Shown here: one piece after another, positions 16,068-27,700 of the stretch | Position numbering within the stretch: position 1 is the first letter of the stretch | Layout of the letters: every line of letters starts with the position of its first letter | Origin: Panorpa germanica | Lineage: Eukaryota > Arthropoda > Insecta > Mecoptera > Panorpidae | Assembly: GCA_963678705.1 (NCBI GenBank) | Contig: OY783213.1 | Location: 15,008,451-15,072,450 of the forward strand | Length of the DNA stretch: 64,000 nt | Reading direction: 5' to 3' | Notes under the pieces: model-generated | What the model saw: only the letters and a program-made list of their open reading frames with translations | The model's database searches: none | What the model was told of the DNA's origin: nothing | Program-made: the position numbers and the translations under genes

Positions 16068-18036
16068 GAAGCTATTATTATGATCATATACGATCAAGGT
16101 AATCTACATGCCGTGTTTTCCGATTCAATTCCTGAATCAGCGCTACATTTTGTGAGAAACACATTATTGTAATGTAATTATGTTCAGTGTTTAAATACTT
16201 TTGATATATATGAATAGGTAATTAATATCCCGTATATCAATGCAAAATGTTAGAATACTGCCAATAACTAATCTGAGTTGATGCACTTAAATATATTTAA
16301 AAATCTTAATTGGTAATATAGGATGTGAATCATAAAATACAAAATTAGATGCATGTGTTCTTGGGTAAAGAAGTTATATTCTGTACAATACGGATTAGTG
16401 ACATATTCACTTGTAAACATTTGTTTAGTAGAACAGTTAGTAAAATTCTTTTATTTTTATGAATATAGTGCTTATGACGTGCTTATTTTTACATTTTCAA
16501 TAATAACAGTAGTAGATATCTTGAAATAATTTTACAACAGATTTGTAAAATATTTATTAAAAGAACAGTATTTTTTTATGTAATTATAATATATGTATCA
16601 AATTCCAGGGTCTCAATTAAAAATTCAGCTTGTTTTTGAACAAGTATTAACTAAAATGGAAATGTATTTTTATTTAAGCTGTTTTTATTGAAACTAGCTG
16701 ATAAGAGTCCATTAAAGTAACTAAATTTAGTAAATGATTAGGTGTTAAAAAAAGTAGACTCATATATTTATGTCAATTATTTTCTTAACTATAAGTAAGA
16801 TTGTTTTATTAAAAATCCAAGAAATAATTTATTCAAATGGAAACTGGCCAGTTAATAATATGGAATTTGTTTCTAATATTCAAATAGATAAACTAATTAT
16901 TTAAAAGATAAGTTAATATTCAATTGAAAATAAATATGTATACTTTGTATTTATATTTTATTTATTCAAAAAAATTTGAAATTTAGTTTTTTAGGATCTG
17001 AAATTACAAATTAATAATAATAGAAAAATGCTGACTTTACAAGAAATGAACCTTCTTATTACATATTTTATAGCTATTAGATCCACAAAAGAGAGTTCAC
17101 TTTCTCTTCAATTTTGAAAGAGACTTCCCAAATATAAATTTTAATATCTATTGGTATTATTCAGTACTTAAGAGCGTTGTCATCTTACAATAAGATTTAA
17201 AAGTTGTGATACGTGCAACACTATCAATGTTCAATCTGATCAAGTTCCGACACGATTACTTATTAATTTAATTGCACGGTTAAGTATTTTTCATTATTTT
17301 ATACTACTACATATAGACAAATATCGTTCTATTCAATGTAAAAGTCTTTCAATCAGAGCGGTCATTTTAAATCAATAGAAAAACGTAATATTTCCGTGAC
17401 TTTTGATAGATATTGTGTTTCATTACTAACCTCAGAGTTTGTACTTAATTTTAAAATAAAAATATCACCACTTTCACTGAAATATTGCGTTTATCTATGA
17501 TTTAAAGTGATTTAAATGTTGAAAGACAAACGGTAAAGAAGAAATTTATATTCTTTTGACAATTTGTGTTAGTATTAAGTTATTGTCCATAATATTAATT
17601 TATCAACAAAATGGTCTTTGAAGAAAAATAATATTTTTAGAAATTTTAATATTTATTTCTGTTGTAGTATTTTGCAGATTCTCAAAAATGACAAATAATC
17701 ACTAAAAATTGCATTTAAATTATAAGAAAATTGTATGAATTGTTTTTTATCATTTTTTATGTATCAAGTGTTAATAAATAAAATTGTTAATAAAAAATTA
17801 ATTTTAATTTATACGTACTTATATGTTACTCGTTAAAAATAGTCACGTGTGTGACTGGCGTAGCTAGGTATGGGCCAGTCGGTGCTGGGCACAATATAGT
17901 CAAAGTTTTAGTTAAGTTCAAAAACTTCAAATCTTTATTAATTACTTGCAATATACACAAATACATTCATTCAATGATACAGTTTTGTAAAATCAAGTAT
18001 TAAAAGTTTAAAATTTGTTTATATGAACTTTGAATT
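16068..18036. other. Gene-free AT-rich stretch
   Basis: No open frame of interest, no inverted-end element and no tandem repeat were recognised. The right end probably includes the 3' UTR of Lifeguard A, with a TTTATT (AATAAA on the minus strand) near 17934. Confidence 0.55.
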
Positions 18037-18279
18037 TTAGTCTGCTTCTATTAGACAAAAGTCAGTGCATACAATCTGAAGATAAACTGATAGAGCTGCA
18101 AAGATATATTCATCTGCTGCAAGACAGCAATGATACTGTTCTGACATAAGTTTATGTGTGCCCAAAATGAAGTACAACAAAAGCAGCAAGGCGATCACCG
18201 TACTGAACATGAAGGTAAGGAAGTGATCTGTAATACAATTGTTTCTTAATTATCAACGGTTATATTTCTTAGTATCTAG

Positions 18280-18430
18280 ATACGTATATACTAGTCCTAT
18301 ATTTTAGGAGATATTATCAATTAAAAAAGGCATTTTGTTTCTTTAATTATTAAAGGGAACTGACGTTACAGAAAATTCCAATGCATGGTATGTCACATCT
18401 GACAATCCGCCAATGTGCTTGTATTAAAAT
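18280..18430 (-). mobile_element. MITE-1 internal fragment, inverted
   Basis: TTTCTTTAATTATTAAAGGG and the following TTCCAATGCATG..TGTCACA match the reverse complement of the right part of MITE-1. It sits directly beside the full forward copy that starts at 18446 and lies in the last intron of Lifeguard A. Confidence 0.7.
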
Positions 18431-18445
18431 TTATTTCAATCGAAA

Positions 18446-19099
18446 ATGGACTTGTGTCCTCATATTTAGTGATCGATTTTTCAATTGTTGATTGAAATTG
18501 ATTTTAATAAATGTATTGGCGTGTCTATTTTATTAAATATCTAAATATTGACGGAGATATAGCAATTAAAAATTTGAATTGTAGTTTTAGCGCTGTGAGA
18601 TGGTCGGCCATATTTGTATGACGTGAAATACATTTTAACGTCAGTTATTTGTTGAGTAAGTCAGTGCTGTGGTAATGTTTTGTAGCTGTTGGTAGTCGAA
18701 ATAATCAAGTCAAGTCAAAGAGTAAAAAGTTTTTATTTTATTAATATTGAAATTTTATTGTTCCTTGAAATAGCTGTAAATAATATTTGATATATAAATA
18801 CATATAGCAGAGATTTATGAGCTGTAAGTTTGGTGACCTGTAAACTTGTCAGAGTTCTGTCAACAATATATATTTCTTTTACGCTCTGTCGTATGAAAGA
18901 GATAGCAACTAGCGATTGTGAGGTCACATGCATTTGGAATGTTGTACTTGTTATGGAATGTTGGAATTGTTATTATCTCTTGAAATATACGGAGTTATTA
19001 AAAAATAATGAAACATTTGAGGTTCTAGTAACCTACTTTATCAATATACGAGTATAGTACACTTTTATAGAAATTAAGACATCACAAGTCCATTGTTAA
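18446..19099 (+). mobile_element. MITE-1 copy with both ends, in Lifeguard A intron
   Basis: The left end is AATGGACTTGTGTCCTCA, and the right end is a degraded ACATCACAAGTCCATT. The interior follows the consensus with moderate divergence. It is about 85 bp from the 154-nt exon of Lifeguard A and antisense to that gene. Confidence 0.92.
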
Positions 19100-20350
19100 T
19101 TTTCTGCGGGTTATTTTTGGCGCATTGTTTAAATACTTATATCATTTTCTATGAATAAATTGTTCTAAATTTCTAGTACTCACCTGGCCATCTAGATGAA
19201 GCAATAGCAAGGGACAACAGACATACGAACATGATGAAGATAAAAATTCCACATTTTATAAAATCGTGCCTTGTTTGAACAGCAAATATATACATACATG
19301 TCAGCACGACCAATATAATACAAAAGCCAAGTAACCACTGTTAGAAAAAATTATGATTAAATGAAACTTGAAATCCTCCTATATTATAATCGATGCAGAT
19401 ATGGCGACAGTTTACACCATGGTGTTTTGTTTGTCGCTATGGTCAAAACTTTGCAATGGTTTTTTAAACTATTTCTTGATAAGCGGATTTAACAAAGGCG
19501 AAAGGTCATTGTTACTGGACACAATCGGTAGGTAGTATTATAAAAATATTAAAACAAAGTTGAAACTTCTTACCGGTGGTGAATCTAGAGTTGCGATTGT
19601 GGTAGAACATGCCAAACTAATTATAATTGTAAAAAAAATTAGTAGCAATATATTTTCTGGGAAATGACGCCGTGTTTCTCCACAACATTTTATGGTACAC
19701 ATGGCGAATAAAGTAATACACCAGAAGATGATGCTGAAAGTAAAAAAATTAATTGTAGATAACTTTATGTGGATAATTTGTTCATTTTTAATTATATTAA
19801 AAACACATTTATCACAAACTGTTTGTAAGCTTCTTGAGCCTTTGCGATGATCTGATCTGACATTATAATTAATAAATATAAAAATAATTAGTTTGAACGA
19901 TACTATACAGCAGGTTAAATATTATTAAAAAAACATGTTTTTTTATTTTTAAATCGTTTTATGTAAGTAACTGTAAACGCGAATCAAAATCTTAAGCTGC
20001 AATTAGTTAGAGGAGTAACGTATCTACATTTTAAGCTTTTTTCCACTGACTTTTAATGAGTTGGAACCGCAATTTCCGTGAAGAGATTCTGAAAATGAAT
20101 GAATGTGTTCTAAACAGCTTACCATATAATGTAATATTGTTGGAAGAAATCGCTTAGGTCCGGGGTAAAACAAAACGTGCAAGTCAATATTGTGGCAAGC
20201 AACGTTTGTAAGAATATGATCAAATACACCTGCAAAAAAAAAACATTAATTAGTCAAAAAATGATATACTGTATACAATTTTGATGGTGTACTAATTTGT
20301 TTGTGAGATATTTTGAAAATAGAAATAAATAGGTTTTAAAAAATCATAAA

Positions 20351-20435
20351 ATGGGCTTGTGTCCTATGTCTTATTTTCTATAACACTGTACTATATATTG
20401 ATAAAGTTGGTTACTAGAACCTCAAATGTTCAACT
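20351..20435 (-). mobile_element. MITE-1 right-end fragment, inverted
   Basis: This is only about 85 bp of the right end, from ATGGGCTTGTGTCCTATGTC to CCTCAAATGTTCAAC. It lies in the first intron of Lifeguard A. Confidence 0.85.
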
Positions 20436-20648
20436 ATACCGGATCTTCGTTGTCAAATTACAGCTTTGTAAAATTAAAAATAAATACACAATCAATTTAT
20501 TTTGCTGTTTTTTTTAAATATTTTAACTTTAAACCAGAGTTCACACTCAGAGACTTACCTTTCGAACAAATCTATGACGAAGAAGTTGACTTTGAAATTC
20601 TAACGCAAATTTCTGTCTTCCAGGTTCAAACTTGATTGAGATTAACAT

Positions 20649-21789
20649 GTAAAAAATAATTAAAGCATTATAATTAGTAATAGTGATATCATTTTTCACA
20701 TATTTCTCTCTCATTGTCCATTAGAACATAAAAGTAACTGCACATATTGTTAGTTAAGTAAGTTAGGAAAGTAAATCTCCTCTCTAGGAAAGTTTTTGAA
20801 GCATGTTTTATATAGAATTTTATTTTTAAACAGTGAACGCAAGAATGCAAGCGATATGTAGCCGTTAAGCACATAATTGTATGTGTATTTATAGTAGCAT
20901 TCAGATCAGGCGCTTAGTTAACATGATAACTGCTTTCGTATCTACTGTTCAACAGATGGCGCCTTTGGTTGATGTCTATGATAATTATATTCATTATTAA
21001 TTAATACTATACGCTTTTCTGTTTAGAATCCACTAAGAATCTTACCAGAAACTTAAATAGTCTAATGTTGTTTAAATTAGTCAATCAATAAAGCATCGAA
21101 TGTTAGGAAATAGGCTACAAATTAGACGTCTTAGTAAGCGACAACAAAAACAAATGGACTTAGAATAGGCAGATATAATTTCACCTAAGAATTATATAAG
21201 ATCGGCTTACCAGAAAAGGCATGCTGAGGAGAGATATTGATAATTCGGCGGGAAGCTATAATAAAGTTAATCTTTTTACTAATAATTTTGAAAAGTTATA
21301 CCTAAATAAATTTTTAACTACATTAAAAGAAGGTGCAACTAGTCAGCTAGTTTGCTGTTACTAGATTTATATTTTAAGAAATTTTAATGTTTTAATTATA
21401 CATGTTGTGTAGAAATAGTATACTTTATATTTATTCATTTAATCTTTCTGTTTCTTTAAATTACACTTTCTTAACTTCTGTATTTTGATTATACTACTTT
21501 TGGCTAATATTGTGGTTATAAAAAATATTTGATCAGTGGTAAACTAGTCAGCTTGTTTGATAGAAAGTGGGCCCTAGATGAAAAGAGCCACCAGCGAGTT
21601 TACCAATCAATAAACAGCATATCCTATGGGATCCCAAATAGATAAAGTATATTTTATACCCAATATATAATAATAAGAAAAAAATTGGAAAAGTTTTAGT
21701 ACATTTTTATTTCATTTATTGAATTTTATACAAAAATAAAATACAAAATCTGTGAAATAAATGGAGGACAGCGTGATATTAAGGGGTTT
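20649..21789. other. Spacer between Lifeguard A and B
   Basis: AT-rich, with no recognised gene or element. It includes the region upstream of A, which should contain its promoter if A is still transcribed, and the 3' UTR of B at the right end. Confidence 0.5.
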
Positions 21790-23736
21790 CTAGTTACTAT
21801 TTGTAATAATCTGCAAAATAAAGAGGAATATGTTCATAATGTCCAAATAGAGAGAGAGTGCAGCGAAAATGTACTCCTCTGAACTAATTGGGTTGTTGCG
21901 GTCGCCCATCAACCGTTGGGTGTCATACATCAAGTAAAACGAGAAGATGATGGCGCCTAAAGCACCGTAGGCTACTTGAGCCATTGGACCTGAAATAAAA
22001 CAATAAATAGGTTCATAATCACACTTCTTCCAGTGAACCACATGCCTTTAAAGGCATTAAAACAATTGTTTTAAGCTTGTGTTAATTTCGTTGTGATATT
22101 TATACAAAGGAAATGACACAGTAATTTTATTACAGAGATTTTTTTAATCGTGACGAGATTTTTGATAAATTGAATTGAAATTGATTTTGATAAATATGTT
22201 GTATTTTTAATTTTAACAAAAATAAGATTTTCTGCATTTCTTGAGATGAAAGAAGGTTATACTCTTGTTAAAATTGATAAATTTGTTGTATTTTTAATTT
22301 TAACAAAAATAGGATTTTCTGCATTTCTTGAGATGAAAGAAGGTTATGCTCTTGTTAAAATTGATAAAAATGTAGTATTTTTAATTTTATAAAAAATAGG
22401 ATTTTCTGCATTTCTTGAGATGAAAGAAGGTTATACTCTTGTTAAAATTGATAAAAATTTTGTATTTTTAATTTTATAACAAATAGGATTTTCTGCATTT
22501 CTTGAGATGAAAGAAGGTTATACTCTTGTTAAAATTGATAAAAGTGTTGTATTTTTAATTTTAACAAAAATGGGATTTTCTAAATTTCTTGAGATGAAAG
22601 AAGGTACTCTTGTTAAAATTGATATATCTTTTATATTTTTAATTTTAGTAAAATTAAAATTTTCTGAATTTCTTAAGATAAGAGAAGGTACTCTTGTTAA
22701 AATTGATAAATCTTTGCATTTTTAATTTTAATAAAATAAGATTGTCTGCATTTGAAATCCTTTATTTAAGGATAAGAATATATTAAACCAAACTTTGTAG
22801 ACTCAACATTTAATTCTGCGCCTGTAGCTTCAACCAACCAAAATTCTACCACTGTTACCAACTGTATTATAACTTACTTTTGAAAAACGCCATGAACATG
22901 CCTCCTATAATGAGAACATATAACATTGCGTAGAGACACCCTCCCCACATGGTGATGTCCCATTTCGTCTGGAAGGCAAAAACTGACACAGCAAAGCAGA
23001 CAGAACAAGTCACGATAGCAGCGAAGTAAACCTACAACAAAATACACTTCAAAATGTCACTCATATTTTATTAAGAACCGAACCAATTATTAGTGCATTC
23101 ATTATTATAGGTTATGTTGAATAAATAAAAGTTTATTTTATTTCTTATCGCATTTCTTACCGCTTCCGTTTCGAAGCCTGATGTTACGGCAGCAATCATG
23201 ATACCAAATGTTATTGTGAACAGGGTTAGCAGTATGAAGTTTAACGGACTTTCACGCCTGTACGTAGGGCAACATGACAGCACGCACATTATTGAAAAGC
23301 AAAATGCCATGCATAAGTAACTGAAACATGAAAATGAAGAATTAACAAATAAGAACACATCCATATATACCATAGAGATATAAAAATAGAGTGCGCGAAG
23401 GGTACGGCCGCGTGTAAGAGGAAGCGATAAAGGCAAAGAGAGAGATAACTGCCGAGTGTCCTATCTGTCTCTTTCTATATGAGGTAGCGGGTAAACAAGC
23501 AAGCAGACGCAGTGCTCAACTAGAAAGAGACACAGAGGACACTCTGCAGCTATCCCTCACTTTTCCTTTATCGCAGTATTCAGTCTCTTGCGCACTCTAT
23601 TCTTATACCGTATTTAAACAAAGACCTACGTTAGCCATATATTTTCGAACCAGAAGTACCGCACTTCGTCCACGAACATAAATACCGAACATAGAATTAC
23701 AGTAATTAGTAGCTGGAGAGTAAGAATGGCGTACAC
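21790..23736 (-). CDS. Lifeguard/TMBIM paralogue B, membrane exons only
   Basis: The exons, in transcript order, are 23630-23736, 23161-23320, 22878-23031 and 21790-21989. They give 206 residues covering all seven membrane helices, with no stops. The family is a set of ER, Golgi and plasma-membrane proteins that modulate calcium leak and cell death. Seen in sequence: CCPTYRRESPLN between helices, AFQTKWDIT, the aspartate motif [28 protein letters not shown] and a hydrophobic C-terminus. Both conserved aspartates are present. The first exon starts in phase 0 with VYAIL, exactly where the other paralogues join an N-terminal exon ending FIRK. No such exon is visible between 23737 and the end of paralogue C. 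The N-terminus is therefore missing, very divergent, or supplied by splicing from the first exons of C (27675-27758 and 29544-29555). The 21989-22878 intron holds an 87-bp minisatellite. Confidence 0.85.
22175..22745 (+). repeat. 87-bp minisatellite, about 6 units
   Basis: Units begin at GATTTTCTGCATTTCTTGAG, with starts at 22226, 22313, 22400 and 22487, a constant period of 87 bp. Later units lose three bases (period 84) and diverge. On the + strand one frame reads about 29 codons per unit, with MKEGYTLVKIDK as the best-conserved part. Two middle units have TTATAA stops in that frame. It sits in the last intron of Lifeguard B, antisense to it. No known protein repeat is recognised. Confidence 0.92.
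23366..23616. repeat. Foldback element in Lifeguard B intron
   Basis: Left-arm phrases AATAGAGTGCGCGAAG, GCGATAAAGG and GAGTGTCCTATCTGTCTCTT return in reverse complement on the right (AGAGACACAGAGGACACTC, CCTTTATCGC, TTGCGCACTCTATT). The GC content is well above that of the neighbouring intron. It fills nearly the whole intron between the 107-nt and 160-nt exons. Non-coding. Confidence 0.85.
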
Positions 23737-23989
23737 CTGATAAATAAAATTTAATTAGTAGATTAATATCTGTTTTATTACAGAATAAAGACGATCTTTT
23801 TCACATACAGTTTTCTCTTTCTTACACTACTTTTTATAAATCTAAAAAGATGACCTACAATGCTTACAAAATATGTATAAATCATTTAACATAATATAAG
23901 TGTAATATTATACTTCTGCTTCACATTAACACATGAGGTTAGAAATCGCGAGTCTGTTCATTTACGCCACTTGAAAGAGTAATTTGCTA

Positions 23990-24370
23990 GTTTTGTTATG
24001 CAAAACAAAAACATCAATGTTTACACCAAAGAGACAATTCTTTAAACATTTTTGTCTTTAAAAATTGTTTTAGTAAACAAAACACATTCCCATCTGGAGT
24101 CAGTATGATCCAAAAAAAATACGTTTGTTGTTGATTTTAGTCTGTTTGGTTTGAACACGCAGTTTTGTTTTTTTGTGAACATTTGCACTTGTCAGTTGTT
24201 GATTATCATGTTTTTAATTTTTATAGAACACACAGAAAAACACTAAAATCAAAACCAGTTTAGTGTGAACAGTCTCTTTTCAAAAACACAGAACTGTTTT
24301 AAAATAAAACAAAACATGTTTTTGTTTTGTTTTTTGACAACTAAACTGTTTTCAAAACTGTCTCTCTGAT
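23990..24370. repeat. Possible degenerate inverted repeat rich in AAAACA/TGTTTT
   Basis: AAAACAAAAACAT..TGTTTACAC at the left and GTGTGAACAGTCTC..CATGTTTTTGTTTTG at the right suggest imperfect inverted arms. The composition is simple, so this may be chance. It lies between Lifeguard B and C, and no exon was found here. Confidence 0.35.
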
Positions 24371-24744
24371 ACGAAATCGGCAATACTAATAAAAATTCCC
24401 GGTGAGACAGGACTATGATATTCTGTGTTGTCGTGGCCTCATATATATGAACTACACCACTGCTGAATAAGTTTATTATTACATATGTACATAATCAATT
24501 AAACTTGATAAGAACGCGAAAACACAGCAGTCTCTTGCCCACTGTCTTCGCAAAACTATTTTCTAATACTTATAGTTTTATAACGGATACAATGTCATAC
24601 TGGGTATTGCCACATGACGGTTTAAATAGACAAAGATTTGTGACGTCACATTTTGTCGTGATTGAACAACAAATAGACTTACAGATTATACTAAACTTTA
24701 TTATCTCTATATATAAATACATAAATTACAAAATGGTCTTTAGA

Positions 24745-27700
24745 TTAACTTTGAAATTGTTCAATAAGCAGTAATATATTTTCGCATAAAAATAACACAT
24801 CGGTGTACAGTGATAGCGCTGCGTAGATATACTCATTATCACGAACAAGATTCTTCTTGTCTGACATCAACCTGTGAATGTCGAAGAGCAAATACCAAGA
24901 GAAGGAAATACCTCCAAGGCATCCATATAGTATGTTGAAGAGATAATCTGCAATTAAAATAGTTAGATACAAAGTAAATCATGTTACTTAACATTAACTT
25001 CATGGTTACTTTAATCAAATTGACATTGACATTTACCGAACTCGAGTTCGTAATAACGAACTATTAATTCATTAATTAATCAAAGTACCCTGGTCTAGTT
25101 AATAATTACGCGACATATTTACTTTGAAAATATATTATTCCAACGGAAGCAATACTTGATATCCAAATCATCGCAAAAAGCAAACTCCCGTTTAATGTTA
25201 CACTCCACTTATTTTGAGAGGCAAATACTGCTACGACGAAGCAGACCCCACCTGCAGCTGCCATGGCTATATAAATCTGTGTAATAAGAAACATTAATTG
25301 TGTAATTAAATTTGTACCATTTACGTATAATTTACTTCTAAATGTATCTGCTACATAAATACTATATTTATATTTATAAGAATGAGCGTGAGGTTAATTT
25401 TATTATATATCAACTGTTAGGTCGTCTGCACACAAGTTGACTGATTGCAAACTAGTAACGAAAACGAAAAACGAGCCAAGTCGAGCCGTGTTTCGTGACT
25501 CTGTAGAATTTTTAACAATAGCATAATAGGGGATTTTATTATGTCGTATTCTGAGATATTTGTATGTATTTAAATACTTTTGAATAGTATTTGTGCACAT
25601 CTCTGCTCATGATGTCACCATCAAAACCATGCAGCCCTGCAACCGAGAAATAGACTTGCTGCAAACGTACTCAAAACCAGTTTGAAATCAGTTTAGTTAC
25701 GTTCGTGACGTGTGTTTTCTCTCACTCGTATACACGTTCGTTCTCTCACTAACAACACAGTTGCATTCTCATTCGGTTCGGGCAGATTCGGCGGGGCTAA
25801 GGTTTGCAATCAGTCGACCCATGTGCGGACGGCCTAAATAAACAAGTAACTGTAACAACCTAACTTTTATTTTATTCAAACGAATGTATCACAAATTTAG
25901 ACGAATGTTCACGAGTTGAATATTTGCCATATTTTAAAAAGAAGTGTGGACAAGTGTATCAGCGAATAATCGGCAAACAGCGTGAATAATCAAACACGCA
26001 AGTTTGAATATGGCCTTATTGTTAATCACAGAGCCGGCCTGAAGGGCTTGCAAGAAATGCGACCGAATCCGAAAAACGGGTACGCTGTTCCAAAGAACCC
26101 TACAAACAATTTGTCGGATCTTATCAATCTCGTATCAGAGAGCGGTAAGGCAGTAGTCACACAGCGTTCGGGAGAACATATGTTAGCACTGTGGTTGTAC
26201 TGGGTAGTAGCACGACTTGCACCTCGGCAAACGTCGTATGGAAAGTATTATGAAGGCCGTCAGAGGGGGTACGGAACGTTCTGGCCGGTTGAGACATGTT
26301 GTTAAAAGCTACATGTAATGTCACACTAATGTCTAATAGGATTCCAATCACCATTCAGAGTGATACGATTCGCATCTAATTGGATTCCGATAGAATTGTT
26401 TGTAGGTGAAAGAAACAATATAGTAAACCTTTTAAATAAATTTCTCTTACATCTACAATAGATATATTCATACATTGTTTTCTATCCTTACCGCTTCTAT
26501 TTGAAATGCTGCAGTTAGCGATGCGCATAGAAACGTCAACAGAATCGTGAAAAAAACAAAAACCTCATAATTCATAGGACTGCAACGTCTTAAGATGTCA
26601 AAACAACATAGTGCAAAGGAAGTAGACACGTAAAAAATCACAGCGAGAACTCTAAAATGTTAGATAATCAAAATATAAAAGCTTAAAGCCGTTGTGGCAA
26701 TGAATCTGTTTATATTTCTGAAACAATCCTACGTGGGCCATGAATGGGCGAGAAAAAATTCGCGAATTCCATTCACATACAAAAATACTGCACTGACAGC
26801 TGCACTGAATAGTAACTGCAAACTCACAACACCATAGACCTGCAAATAGAACGTTACTAATAATTAATAACTGGATAATAATCTTTGATAAATATAATGA
26901 ATAATAGTTATGGCATAAATCAATACTTATTCTGGTTTATAATATGTCTAAATTAGGTTGTGATCCATAATTGATTTATATACAACTGCACTGTGTGTTG
27001 ATAAAGTTGACTTTCATAACCTCAAATATCCAATTATTTTTATTCAATTCGAAGTATTATAGAAGTTATTAGCTATTATATTAGTTTTTAAAAAATGATT
27101 GAGTGTGTCGCTGCTCATCTTCCCCTTCCATCGTTGTTAAACAATCTAAGTGCAAAAGAGATGTAGAAACAAACGTCACAGCGCTAGGAGCTGTTGCGGC
27201 AACCCATAAAGTTTTAATATAATATCTTGATATACAACGTTTTAAATAAGATTACTTGTTAAATTCCATTCAGTACTTCAGGTCAAGAAATATATTATAC
27301 GGTAAAACGAAATTCAAACTTTAAATAGATATATCTCTGTCACTTTATAGGTTGGTCACTTTATATACATTATTTTTACCAATAATTCAATATACTCTAT
27401 GTTGCATATACATTAACGTTACTAAACTCTTAAATCTGTACCAGAGGTGTACCATGAAGAGTTACATTTATGTAATATATAACCTAGTAATATTTAATCT
27501 AATAAGGTCTTATGTTATTATTTAATGGTTATTCCTAAACCCTTTTATCATTAAAAACTTCTAAAGACTTTATAATTCTTAAAAAGATGCTATTAAAAAG
27601 TTTTATGAGTATGCTTATCGTAATAAAGGATAGATACATTTTTTAAAAAGCAGTAAAATAGGTCACAAACTCACCTTCCGAATAAAGATATTTCGCTTTA

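Larger units (their letters stand above)
18037..20648 (-). pseudogene. Lifeguard/TMBIM paralogue A, frameshifted
   Basis: The exons, in transcript order, are 20559-20648, 20123-20229, 19574-19733, 19184-19337 and 18037-18228. The last four match the 107, 160, 154 and ~200 nt layout of the neighbouring paralogues with the same phases. The N-terminal exon ends HRFVRK, like the FIRK of the others; its ATG at 20648 is possible but not certain. The last exon is 192 nt, one base too long: a run of five T (minus strand) near 18181 shifts the frame and puts a stop a few codons later. The correct frame resumes with ADEYIFAALSVYL. The two aspartates of the family are replaced: YDTQ becomes LGTH, and the LYLDI aspartate is Q. 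The other exons have no stops. A decaying gene is most likely; a one-base sequence error in the T run cannot be excluded. Confidence 0.8.

Noticed and set aside
22000-22041. ATG start at 22041 for Lifeguard B
   Set aside because: It lies in intron sequence upstream of the acceptor at 21990; the exon is continued by the 154-nt exon at 22878-23031.
22175-22745. CRISPR-like array
   Set aside because: Units are contiguous and 87 or 84 bp long without unique spacers, and the host is an animal.
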